Of a stretch of 64,000 nucleotides of DNA, positions 22,984 through 33,078 are shown piece by piece. Origin of the DNA: Zopfochytrium polystomum (taxonomy: Eukaryota; Chytridiomycota; Chytridiomycetes; Chytridiales; Chytridiaceae); contig JAIVFJ010000250.1 of the NCBI GenBank assembly GCA_025765615.1, positions 25,255 to 89,254 on the forward strand, written 5' to 3'. Position 1 is the first letter of the stretch; each line of letters opens with the position of its first letter. Position numbers and translations under genes: made by a program. The notes under the pieces were generated by a model. That model was not told the DNA's origin, did not search any database, and saw only the letters and a program-made list of their open reading frames with translations.

Positions 22984-23529
22984 GATGGGTGGATGGGGTC
23001 AGTTGCGCAGTACGAACGAGGAGAGGGTGGGGAGTGCGGTGCGCTTGGGGAGGAAAGCTCACACAGCAACCCGGCGGTGAGGAAAGCGGCGACGCTGTTC
23101 TCTACACTATCAGAATGCGACAGTCGGACGGGCAGCAGCGGCTTCCTCTGCGTCTTTGCAAACTTGAGCTCGAGGTTACAGTTTTCCGACTGGACGTAGC
23201 CCTCGGACAGCAGCGGGATGATGGCGTGCGACGACAGGACGGCCTGCTTCATGCTCTCGTAAATGTCCTCCGTCATGCCGTCCGTGTCGATCCACACGTC
23301 GAAGCCGCTCGACCTGAGGCGGGCGGCGACGCTCTGCGCCAAGTCCTTGTCCTTCCAGCAGTAGCTGATCATGGCCTGAATTATTTATTTATTTATTGTT
23401 ATTGTTATTTTTTTTTTACGGAGAAAGGAGGGGGAAGGGCTTTGTTGGGTGGCGCGTCAAACAAGAGGGTTTTTGCATAGTACTTACGTGGTAAGCCATG
23501 CGGGCTGGCGGGTCGGCCTTGGTCGCCAT
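19912..23529 (-). CDS. TIR / NB-ARC / LRR (NLR-type) receptor
   Basis: Predicted intracellular NLR of about 880 aa. Exon 1 (23529-23488) encodes MATKADPPARMAYH. Exon 2 (23375 to about 23063) holds a TIR domain: MISYCWKDKD, LRSSGFDVWID, SHAIIPLLSEGY, then CNLEL with the glutamate at the position catalytic in NAD-cleaving TIRs, and KPLLPVRL. Exon 3 (22953 to about 21599) holds NB-ARC: P-loop GVGGSGKT, Walker B RLLVLDNVD, RVLITTR, GGLPLRLAVA and MHRC at the MHD position. Then follow nine short exons, each carrying one ribonuclease-inhibitor-type repeat such as DAVGGVAVAEALQGNTNLEV. They lie at about 21488-21410, 21356-21277, 21176-21090, 20996-20913, 20852-20766, 20697-20612, 20551-20463, 20416-20312 and 20271-20181. 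A last exon (about 20115-19912) ends the protein. Some repeat-exon borders are approximate. Immune or self/non-self sensing is inferred from architecture. Confidence 0.85.
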
Positions 23530-24326
23530 CAGTCAGAGCTGATCCGTTGTTGGCGCGGAAAAGGCGGGTGGAAGGCGGAAGCTCCAGAGGATCGCGAAGG
23601 AGGTGGCTCGGTGGAGCTGCTGCTGCTGCAGGCGTGGGGGAGGGATGGGTTAGGTCATGAGAGTGATCTTCTTGTGTGGGGAGATGAGCGAGGGGACCGA
23701 ATAATAATAATAATAATAATAATAATACCTTCTTCTTCTTCTTCTTTTCTTCTTCTTCTTCTTGTTCGTGCTAGTGGTGGTGGGTTTGGCGCGACAAAGG
23801 CAGTTTTAACATCGACGGGAAGCGGGGCAACAACAAGATGGGGACGCCAGTACTTGTTCTTTCGTTCGTTGGATGTGTGTGTGTGGTCCGGTTGCCCCAA
23901 CCCAATCGCGTGGTGGGTGCTGATCGTTTTGGTTATTTTTTTTTTTTGGAGTTTTTTTTCTTTTTTGATTGTATTGTTCGGTGTGAATATGCCGTGACGG
24001 TGCCGCCCGATGCGCTTGATTGAATTCCCGTTTGTTTGTCTCTCTCTTTTCTTGTCGCAAAGACAAAACTCGAAACTGCCCTAATAAATCTGCCGAAAAA
24101 GGGAAAAAATTTGCGCGAAAAAGGGATGGAGAGACAGACAGAGAGAGAAATAATTAGAGATAGATTGACAGACACGCAGACCGGCAGGCAGACAGACAAT
24201 GAGAGACAGAGCATTGACTTCCTTCCTTTTCAGAGTTTTTCCGCCGAGTTTGATTGAGCACCAAAGACAAAAAATTAGAGGTTTTCTAACCGCAATTAGG
24301 AATATGCATTTATCGGAAAAAGTGCC
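23530..24326. repeat. Intergenic with AAT and CTT microsatellites
   Basis: Upstream of the NLR gene. An (AAT)n tract lies at about 23701-23727, followed by CTT repeats to about 23762. T runs lie near 23936-23960, and a CAGA-rich patch at about 24127-24210. No gene supported; it likely contains the NLR promoter. Confidence 0.55.
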
Positions 24327-24814
24327 GGTGGACCATGGCCCGTGATGGCCCATTCTGACAAGTCAGGCACCACCCACCGCCGCCGCTGCCGGCCTACCTT
24401 GCCTGCCAGACCTCCTCGACCCGACCCAATCCAGCGATCCGTGCGCTCCACAACCATCCCACGATCAACCCACACAACCCATCACCCCATCACTGTAACG
24501 GATGGATGAGACAGACGTGCGATGGGGGTGGGAGTGCCAAGAAGCCAGCTCGAAGATGGGAGTGCCAAAAAGGCAGAACGAACGTCGCGAGCGCAGAGAA
24601 TGATCATACGCAGGAACATGGTGTTGTCCGCTCCATAGATTCAAAAGGGAATGGAAAATTGAAACTCATCTCACCCTGTGAAGGCAGCCCTAACCGTTTC
24701 CGCGCACGTTCGCGTCTCTCGTCAAGCTTCTTGCGCATTTGTTTCCATCAATTTCGAAAAAAAAAATCTCTTCTTTATTTCCCTCTGTCACTCCCTTTCC
24801 CCCAATTCCCCCCT

Positions 24815-26632
24815 TTATTCTTCGTGTGTTTCGCGTGAGCATTGCTGCTTGCAGCGATCCAAATGTACTGCAGGATTGAACTTCTCGCCGAATTTTTGAA
24901 TAAATGTGTTAAGGTTGCCCTCATAGTGTGCCTCGAGGCATTTAAGCACAGGGTTTAAGCACGACGTAACGAACGACCGGGCCCCGCTCGTGAGCATGTT
25001 CATCTTAGGCGGTAGTTTCGATCGAAGTTCCTTCAAAAGCTGAATTTTCTCGACACCGTAAACAATCTTAACTCGCTTTCGTCCTTCCAAGTCGTCTTCT
25101 CCAGCGTTCCTCTTCCTTTTTGCTAAGGTTTCTGAAAAGTTCGGACCCAGTCTGGGTCCTGATGGGTTTGGATTGAGGCCTGCAGTTGGAGCCAACGACA
25201 ACGCCGTAATGGGGTCTGCCAACAAGGGCATTGAAGTTGGCATGAGCGTTGAAATTGTGGGAGTCTGTATAACAGCGGTTTGTGCTTGAGAGAGTATCGG
25301 CGCAGCAACTGACGGGAGAGGCGCTAACACTGTTGAAACCTGCGCCAACGCTGACTGCACAGCTGGCTGGGCTGTTGCAGAGGACAGGAACAAAGGCGTT
25401 GTGGATGGAGTAAGCGTTGTTGTTAAGTGCGAAAGCACAGGAACCGTTGAACTTCTTGTTGCCACTAATGTGGTTGAAAGATTCGCTGTTGAAAGTGTCG
25501 CTGTTGAAAGTGTTGCTGAGGATTGCATTGCCTGTGTTGTGGTTGAGGGCAGTTCCTCAACTGGCTTCACAGACATATTCATTACTGAAGCTGGCACAGT
25601 TGCTGTTACTTCTAATAGAGAGGGTAGTGGTGCAACTGGAACCACTCTGGAGGGAAGCCTTGTCGAAGCGGTTGCGGAGATATTCGAAGGATTTACTACC
25701 GGCTGGGGCAAATTATCGACTCTTTGCTCAGAACTTGCACAAACTGGTGGAAGGACCGACCCGCCTGAACTCAACTGCTCATTTGCCATTCGACTCTGCA
25801 CTATGACAAATTGTGCCATTTGCTGCTGCATCATCAGTGAGACAAACTCATTAACCCAATTCATCGCCTCGGCTGCAAGTTCCACTCTGTTTTGTGGGTA
25901 AGATTGCTCCAATTTCTTCCGAAGCTGTTCTGCAGCTGCGTCTGCTGTTTTGAGCGAGAGAACACGCTCAACCGCATTGTGAATGCTGAAGCGTGTGTGT
26001 GAGGATGGAAATTCCGACACAACTTCGAGAAAGAAAACAGCCAAAGCAGCAACACTACTGAATCCCGATGGGCTGGCAACGCTGCGTGCCATGTTTGGAT
26101 TGGTAACTCGTATAGCTTTCCAGCTGATTCGATAGGTTGGTATTTGATCATTGGATTTCAGCATCTCAATCAACGTCGAAACGTCCTTTTTGTAGAGGAG
26201 TGCGCTTGAAGCAGTTTTGTGTCGAGAGCCGTCCATCAAGTCCAAATCACTTGCACCATTCATAACTGCAATGACAAAAAAGGTCTTGCGGCAGGTGTGG
26301 GTTCCAAAAAAGCGACCAAGGCCAGTGCTCTCATCAATGGCCCGACCGAAAGGCTATAGCAAAGATCCCGTATCTTGTCCAAGAATTGCTTTTCTGAGAT
26401 ATGGACATTTATGGGTTCGCCTGGTTTCCGATCTTTTTGCTGCGCATAGGATGGGAAAAATATAGCCACTTGTTGCGCCGAGACAGTAAATATACACAAG
26501 AAGATGGCGAACTGGGCAGAGGAGTGGATTTTCGTGGTCTGCCCAAAGCTGGAGAAAAACTGGCGTTGTATCTGAACCTTTTGGCTGAAAGACAGTCTGA
26601 GTAAATGATGGTCAAAATTTCTTTTTTACTTA
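24815..26632 (-). pseudogene. Crypton tyrosine recombinase, catalytic and C-terminal part
   Basis: Continues the gene whose 5' part is at 30987-33040. On the minus strand just after the insertion site come VFLQLWADHENPLLCPV, LLVYIYCLGATSGYIFP, the HxxR motif THTCRKT (about 26290), and RHKTASSALLYKKD with the tyrosine nucleophile. Together with GLRE upstream these are the R..HxxR..H..Y catalytic set of tyrosine recombinases. A tail of about 430 residues follows (Ser/Thr/Pro-rich, then charged with KRKRNAGEDD), ending at 24815. The frame changes at least twice between 26320 and 26610, so as it reads the gene is broken, apart from the transposon insertion. From 26263 to 24815 it is a clean 482-codon frame. 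Confidence 0.75.
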
Positions 26633-26739
26633 GAGGTCGTTTCAAGTGGAAAAGGCGCAAAATGATTTTGAGCAAACTGGGAAATTGTTGTTCCAAGCTG
26701 GTCAGTGCTGTTTTGCACCTTTTTCATTTAGGAAACGCC

Positions 26740-27833
26740 ATGTCAGTCAACCCAGAAGCCGCGCCGCCCTCAGTGACCCCAATCCTCCTAGCACCAACAA
26801 GGAACGCTACCACTCATCCAGCCAAGACCCCGAAAAAGGGAGCCGAAATCGGAACCTTGGACGCTCCACCAAAGAAAAAGAGGGGACGACCGCCGAAAAA
26901 GTCTGCAGAGGAGGTCCCAAAAGGAGGTTTCGACGAGGCAGACTGGGATGATGATAAGGTGGAAATTCTTCTCAAAAGTCGCCTCGAAACTCATCGCAAT
27001 GGGTTCCTGGACTCCACCGACAAGAATGGGATAATTGCGACGTGGAATAAGGTGATCTTGGAGTTTAATGCTCAGAGCGGCGTTCTTTATTCAGAGTCTC
27101 AGGTATGACGCAGTCAGATCTTAATTACCATTTAACTGAGTTTGCACGATGACAGATCAAAGGAAAGTTTAGCGCCTTGAAGAAGCAATATGGTTCTTTG
27201 AGTGCGTCTTTCCTTGAAACAGGCAACAAGAAGAGGCTTCATCTGCCGTCATATTGGAACACTATGGTACACTACTTCGGTGGACGGAAGGGGCTTTCGG
27301 GTGAATCATTTGGAACTCCTGGCACCCGCTTGGGCGTGGCGGATCCCAGTACTCATGCCGCAGAGTTGGACGATCAAATCTTTGCCCATCTCGAGCTTGA
27401 GGATGCCAACACGGTGGAAGAGGCTGACACAGTCTCTGGCGAGACTGAAGATGACCCCGATAGCAGTTCATCCAAGCGTCCACGGACAGGGCCTGCACCC
27501 ACTCCCAGTTTGAGCTCATCGTCGAGTTCCACTTCAGCTGGCTCATCGCACCATGTTCCCCCAACTCGCAAGCAAGAAAAGCAAGACCTGCCATCAGCGT
27601 TGAGTACCATTGGCAAAGGTATTCAGAACGGGATGGAGTATCTGGGTGATGCGATTCGAGGGGCTGCGTTGAGTGGAGATGGTGGGATCACGAAAGCTGG
27701 GCTTACTGAAGCCATGAAGGAGCTGGCTGATCGGCAAGATAAAGCATTGGCAGATCTGGCGACAAGGCAGGACCAGTCGCTAGATCGCCTTGGACAGGTG
27801 TTCCTTCAAGCTGTGCGAGAGTTGAAACAGTAA
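26740..27833 (+). CDS. Harbinger accessory protein, AT-hook and Myb/SANT-like (left arm)
   Basis: Two exons, 26740-27102 and 27156-27833 (GT-AG intron of 53 nt), 346 aa. An N-terminal AT-hook KKKRGRPPKK precedes a Myb/SANT-like domain (EADWDDDKVEILLKSR, IIATWNKVILEFN, IKGKFSALKKQYGSL). A Ser-rich acidic linker follows and then a C-terminal helical segment with QDKALADLATRQDQSLDRLG. In the Harbinger superfamily such a protein binds transposon ends and helps import the transposase. The frame is intact in this arm and convergent with the transposase gene, 9 bases apart. Confidence 0.8.
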
Positions 27834-27842
27834 TAAAGCAGT

Positions 27843-28765
27843 TTATTGCATTGCGGCCAAATATGCTTTTATGGTGTCCCTCTTTCGAACAGCAGCATCA
27901 CCAACAACAACCTCCTCTTCCCGCACTTGCTCGTCCTCATTGTCCGTGTTTGCATCATCAACAAAAGATACGATTGGGGCTTCGTCTTTGAGATCAATAA
28001 GGACGTTATGCAACTGGAAGCACACTTTCATCAGTCTGGCCATCGACTCCACAGCAGAAATCTCCACTTTAGCGTGATCAAGACGACAGTGCTGATTCAA
28101 CGGCCGCTGAAAGATTCGGAAACGCCCCTTAAGGATCCCAATGGTGCCCTCAACAGTAATCCGTGTTCGAGAATGTAAGTAGTTATAGCAACGTCTGTCT
28201 CGCGGCATGGAATCCTCAATTGGGTACGGGGTCATAACGTGGTGCATCAATGCATAGCCAGCATCAGCTACGATGTGCCCATTACGAGGAAGGAGGTTGT
28301 GGATTGTTTTACCAAACTTCGAGTTGTTAAAGATCTGCTTGTCGTTTGCTGATCCAGCTCTGATGTCATAGTCGCGTATGCGCTTGCGATGGTCCACCAC
28401 AAGCTGAACATTGAAGGCGGGATACCCTTTCCGACAGTACCACCCTTCAAAATCCTGCGTTGGTGCAATTATTAGACAACAGCGGGAACTGGCAAACAAA
28501 AACCAGTTGTACTCAACTTACATGGGGGCGTTCGATTTCGAACAGCGACCCGTCTATTGCAAGATAGGTGTTTGGGAAGCCGCAGATCGCTTCGAAGCCC
28601 TCCCGCTCCGCTCGCCACTTCTCTGCTGTCTTGGGAAGGGCAATCTGGTCGAACGATGCTTCGATGACCTCGACAACCTCCCATACATATCGCGAAGCTG
28701 AAGGCTTGCTTGTCCCGAAGGCTGTCGCTGATTCAACAAGGGAGCCAGAGTGGCAGAGGTAGTGC
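27843..28765 (-). CDS. Harbinger DDE transposase, 5'-truncated (left arm)
   Basis: Exons 28765-28522 (no start; truncated at the palindrome centre) and 28454-27843. The catalytic triad is visible as D in YLAIDGSLFEIERPH, D in HIVADAGYALMHH and E in ITVEGTIGILKGRF, with WYCRKGYPAFNVQLVVDHRKR between, typical of the PIF/Harbinger (DDE_4) nuclease. The N-terminal helix-turn-helix seen in the right arm is missing its beginning here because the arm ends at 28765. Confidence 0.8.
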
Positions 28766-28823
28766 CGAAAACAACTGGTTAAGAACCCACGGATGGCTGC
28801 CTGCGATTAACTCAGTTTTTGAC

Positions 28824-29772
28824 ATGCGAGCCAGGACAGCAGTCACTATGCACTACCTCTGCCACTCTGGCTCCCTTGTTGAATCAGCGACAGCCTTCGG
28901 GACAAGCAAGCCTTCAGCTTCGCGATATGTATGGGAGGTTGTCGAGGTCATCGAAGCATCGTTCGACCAGATTGCCCTTCCCAAGACAGCAGAGAAGTGG
29001 CGAGCGGAGCGGGAGGGCTTCGAAGCGATCTGCGGCTTCCCAAACACCTATCTTGCAATAGACGGGTCGCTGTTCGAAATCGAACGCCCCCATGTAAGTT
29101 GAGTACAACTGGTTTTTGTTTGCCAGTTCCCGCTGTTGTCTAATAATTGCACCAACGCAGGATTTTGAAGGGTGGTACTGTCGGAAAGGGTATCCCGCCT
29201 TCAATGTTCAGCTTGTGGTGGACCATCGCAAGCGCATACGCGACTATGACATCAGAGCTGGATCAGCAAACGACAAGCAGATCTTTAACAACTCGAAGTT
29301 TGGTAAAACAATCCACAACCTCCTTCCTCGTAATGGGCACATCGTAGCTGATGCTGGCTATGCATTGATGCACCACGTTATGACCCCGTACCCAATTGAG
29401 GATTCCATGCCGCGAGACAGACGTTGCTATAACTACTTACATTCTCGAACACGGATTACTGTTGAGGGCACCATTGGGATCCTTAAGGGGCGTTTCCGAA
29501 TCTTTCAGCGGCCGTTGAATCAGCACTGTCGTCTTGATCACGCTAAAGTGGAGATTTCTGCTGTGGAGTCGATGGCCAGACTGATGAAAGTGTGCTTCCA
29601 GTTGCATAACGTCCTTATTGATCTCAAAGACGAAGCCCCAATCGTATCTTTTGTTGATGATGCAAACACGGACAATGAGGACGAGCAAGTGCGGGAAGAG
29701 GAGGTTGTTGTTGGTGATGCTGCTGTTCGAAAGAGGGACACCATAAAAGCATATTTGGCCGCAATGCAATAA
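28824..29772 (+). CDS. Harbinger DDE transposase (right arm)
   Basis: Exons 28824-29093 and 29161-29772, GT-AG intron of 67 nt, about 293 aa from the ATG at 28824. The frame is open further upstream through the 84-base centre and into the left arm, so the native start may lie beyond the junction and be lost. An HTH-like N-terminus (MHYLCHSGSLVESATAFGTS) precedes the DDE domain, which is identical to the left arm. Typical family proteins are longer at the N-terminus, which suggests truncation, but the catalytic domain is whole. Confidence 0.8.
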
Positions 29773-29781
29773 ACTGCTTTA

Positions 29782-30876
29782 TTACTGTTTCAACTCTCGC
29801 ACAGCTTGAAGGAACACCTGTCCAAGGCGATCTAGCGACTGGTCCTGCCTTGTCGCCAGATCTGCCAATGCTTTATCTTGCCGATCAGCCAGCTCCTTCA
29901 TGGCTTCAGTAAGCCCAGCTTTCGTGATCCCACCATCTCCACTCAACGCAGCCCCTCGAATCGCATCACCCAGATACTCCATCCCGTTCTGAATACCTTT
30001 GCCAATGGTACTCAACGCTGATGGCAGGTCTTGCTTTTCTTGCTTGCGAGTTGGGGGAACATGGTGCGATGAGCCAGCTGAAGTGGAACTCGACGATGAG
30101 CTCAAACTGGGAGTGGGTGCAGGCCCTGTCCGTGGACGCTTGGATGAACTGCTATCGGGGTCATCTTCAGTCTCGCCAGAGACTGTGTCAGCCTCTTCCA
30201 CCGTGTTGGCATCCTCAAGCTCGAGATGGGCAAAGATTTGATCGTCCAACTCTGCGGCATGAGTACTGGGATCCGCCACGCCCAAGCGGGTGCCAGGAGT
30301 TCCAAATGATTCACCCGAAAGCCCCTTCCGTCCACCGAAGTAGTGTACCATAGTGTTCCAATATGACGGCAGATGAAGCCTCTTCTTGTTGCCTGTTTCA
30401 AGGAAAGACGCACTCAAAGAACCATATTGCTTCTTCAAGGCGCTAAACTTTCCTTTGATCTGTCATCGTGCAAACTCAGTTAAATGGTAATTAAGATCTG
30501 ACTGCGTCATACCTGAGACTCTGAATAAAGAACGCCGCTCTGAGCATTAAACTCCAAGATCACCTTATTCCACGTCGCAATTATCCCATTCTTGTCGGTG
30601 GAGTCCAGGAACCCATTGCGATGAGTTTCGAGGCGACTTTTGAGAAGAATTTCCACCTTATCATCATCCCAGTCTGCCTCGTCGAAACCTCCTTTTGGGA
30701 CCTCCTCTGCAGACTTTTTCGGCGGTCGTCCCCTCTTTTTCTTTGGTGGAGCGTCCAAGGTTCCGATTTCGGCTCCCTTTTTCGGGGGTCTTGGCTGGAT
30801 GAGTGGTAGCGTTCCTTGTTGGTGCTAGGAGGATTGGGGTCACTGAGGGCGGCGCGGCTTCTGGGTTGACTGACAT
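29782..30876 (-). pseudogene. Harbinger accessory protein (right arm, frame slip)
   Basis: Mirror copy of 26740-27833. One extra C in the run near 30795 (five instead of four) shifts the frame before the AT-hook, so the start at 30876 no longer leads into the SANT-like domain. The rest of the gene, including the second exon 30460-29782, is unchanged. The difference is in a homopolymer and may be a consensus error. Confidence 0.7.
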
Positions 30877-30986
30877 GGCGTTTCCTAAATGAAAAAGGTG
30901 CAAAACAGCACTGACCAGCTTGGAACAACAATTTCCCAGTTTGCTCAAAATCATTTTGCGCCTTTTCCACTTGAAACGACCTCTTA

Positions 30987-33040
30987 CTATAATATCAATG
31001 CAAAGTGACTCCACAAAAAACGAGTTGTTTGCACGCCGAATAGTGGAGAGGTCGAGATGAATGCTGTCAAACCGAAGGTTGACTGCCTCCATTTCGCGCA
31101 AGCCAAGTTTGCAGGACATGATAATCAAAACAAACCACATTAAATCCATGAAGTCGCCGGTACTTATTAAACGGGCACAGAGTTGCATTAACTCATGTGG
31201 GAGTAGTGGAGAATCTCCTTGTGGAATATAGTCAGAATCATCAGACATAGTTCTCCGGTAGCAATTCTCAACTTCTTGGCAGTTGCGTGGGTTTCCTTTA
31301 ACATCTAATGAGTATTTTGCAACAGCCAACAGTCAAGTCAAATTGCATTACCTTTTCGATAGAGATGAATATTCGGTGTGTGAACTGCGCAGCCACACTT
31401 CTCTAATTTGTATAGTGCACGGCAATCACCACAAGGTGTTGTGTAGGCGCTACCAGGCTCATGGCCTCGGTTCTTGTGAATGGCCGAGACAAACGACAGC
31501 AGCTGATTAACGGCATTGGGTGCATTCCATCCCCCTTCACATCTCAGCTTCCGTTTCTTCTTGAGCTTCCCTCTCTGCTGGTCTGCAAAATTTACGTCAT
31601 TGTCCCTGTCGTCAGGGTCAGAGTCAGAGTCGGAGTCGGAGTCAGAGTCGGAGTTGCTTTCATCTTCTTCATCCTCGCTTTCACCTCCACCATGCTCTTG
31701 ATTGCAACCCAGACCACTGTCACTGCTGCCAGCCATGCAACCATCGCCACTGTTCTTCCCCAGCAACTTCCAATTCGGAACCTTGAATCGCTTTCCATCC
31801 AGGCCAATAAGCTTTGAGCCTTTTTTGCCACGCTTATTCTTGATCCACATAATCAAATTCTCGGCGTTCATCGAAGGGCAAAATCCCTCTGGCGGGTAAT
31901 CTTCAAGACAGAGCAAGCTCTCGTAATCTCCAATGTCGGTGAACCACTTCTGCAGACCACGTATGTGCTTTCTTGCTGAGGCCTCTGATGTTTCCTTGTA
32001 AACACGAGTTCCAAGCGGCGGATTTTTTTTGGTGGAGCGCTTCAGCCCAAGTTCCGCAAGCTTTGCTTCCATCCCTAATGATAATGACGGTTAAATCGAT
32101 GGTCGTGCCAAAGACACATCAGTTTACCATTCTTGGCACGTTCCTGATCTTCAGGTGAAATGTAAAATAGGTCACGCTTATTGAAACCATCCCCGCGCAT
32201 CCGCTTTCGTGCTATGTCTGCGTTTTTGGTGACTGCGTTCGACTTCTCCAAGTGGCTGACCTGCCCTTTCCCAGGCGCACGGTTATTCGCTTTTTGGCCT
32301 CGACTGCTGCCACGCGTTTTGCCTTTTGGTTTGTCCATTCCCAAAGTTGATGATGCAGTCCCAGTCATATTGGCGCCAAGTGGTGGTGGAGTGGCAGCCA
32401 GCGTGCTGCCTGTCACTGAAGGCCTTTCCCCAGTGAGCCCCAAGCTCGCTGGCGTTGATGGCGACGTGGACGAAGACACCAGCGACGACACCAACAGCGA
32501 GGAATATGAGGACAAGGTCCCTGCGCCGGCACCGACAGATACAGCCGTCGTGGAGGACTCAGCACGCAGAGCGGTCGTTGAAGCTGAATCGTGAAGTAAA
32601 CTGTACGTTGCTGTTGCTGCTGCAATTGTAGAGTCGGCACCCACAGAGGCGTTGGGCAAACGCTCCTCCGCCAGTGCAAGCTCTCGCTCAACTCCACCAC
32701 CCGCTGTGGGAACATCGTTGCACTTGTCATCGCGCCCTGGATGCAGGCCAGCACTGTCGCAACGCCGAGGCTGGTCCGGGATGTCGGGTGGTGCACTGCA
32801 GCCGCCGCTGCGGAGTGGGAGGTCCTGGCGCTCTTGATCACTGCGGGTGTCGGCAGCACGCTGGCCATTTTGGGGCTCGGTGAGAGAAATGGCAGTGGAA
32901 GCGGCGGGAATGGCGGCAGAAATAGCAGCGAGCTCGGCATACGCAGACTTGGTTGTTGAAGGGCCCGGTAACGCGATGGGACCAGGCGCAGTAGCTGTGA
33001 TTGGATTTCGCGGAGGGTTGTCTGTCATTCGGACTTCCAA
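30987..33040 (-). pseudogene. Crypton tyrosine recombinase, N-terminal part
   Basis: Three exons: 33040-32128, 32074-31352 and 31295 to the insertion at 30987, joined in frame by GT-AG introns. Exon 1 is Ala/Ser/Thr/Pro-rich with a basic end (KPKGKTRGSSRGQK, ARKRMRGDGFNKRDL). Exon 2 has the DNA-binding SAM-like region (ARKHIRGLQKWFTDIGDYES, NAVNQLLSFVSAIHKNRGH), an Asp/Ser repeat, and the Cys/His cluster CGDCRALYKLEKCGCAVH ending in LYRKG. Exon 3 continues with LLPHELMQLCARLIS and LGLREMEAVNLRF (first catalytic Arg). It stops at the Harbinger insertion, and the frame can be followed across the TTA duplication to 26632. Confidence 0.75.
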
Positions 33041-33078
33041 AATGAGTTAGGTGGCTGACAAGGCATGGTGGACCATGG

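Larger units (their letters stand above)
26633..30983. mobile_element. Palindromic pair of PIF/Harbinger transposons
   Basis: Two head-to-head copies form inverted arms 26633-28765 and 28850-30983 around an 84-base unique centre. Arms are almost identical; I see one C-run length difference. The outer ends share the terminal inverted repeat GAGGTCGTTTCAAGTGG, and the target trinucleotide TTA is duplicated at 26630-26632 and 30984-30986, the PIF/Harbinger preference (TWA). The whole palindrome is therefore bounded as one insertion. Each arm carries a Myb/SANT-like gene and a DDE transposase gene in convergent orientation. The transposase 5' ends face the centre. Confidence 0.85.
24327..33078 (-). 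mobile_element. Crypton transposon interrupted by a Harbinger pair
   Basis: A tyrosine-recombinase transposon. The 12-base direct repeat GGTGGACCATGG lies at 24327-24338 and at 33067-33078, just outside the 3' and 5' ends of the recombinase gene. Cryptons lack terminal inverted repeats and are thought to integrate by site-specific recombination at short matching sequences, so these are good candidate boundaries. Without the 4.35-kb Harbinger insertion the element is about 4.4 kb, carrying one recombinase gene on the minus strand. Boundaries are inferred from the repeat alone. Confidence 0.65.
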
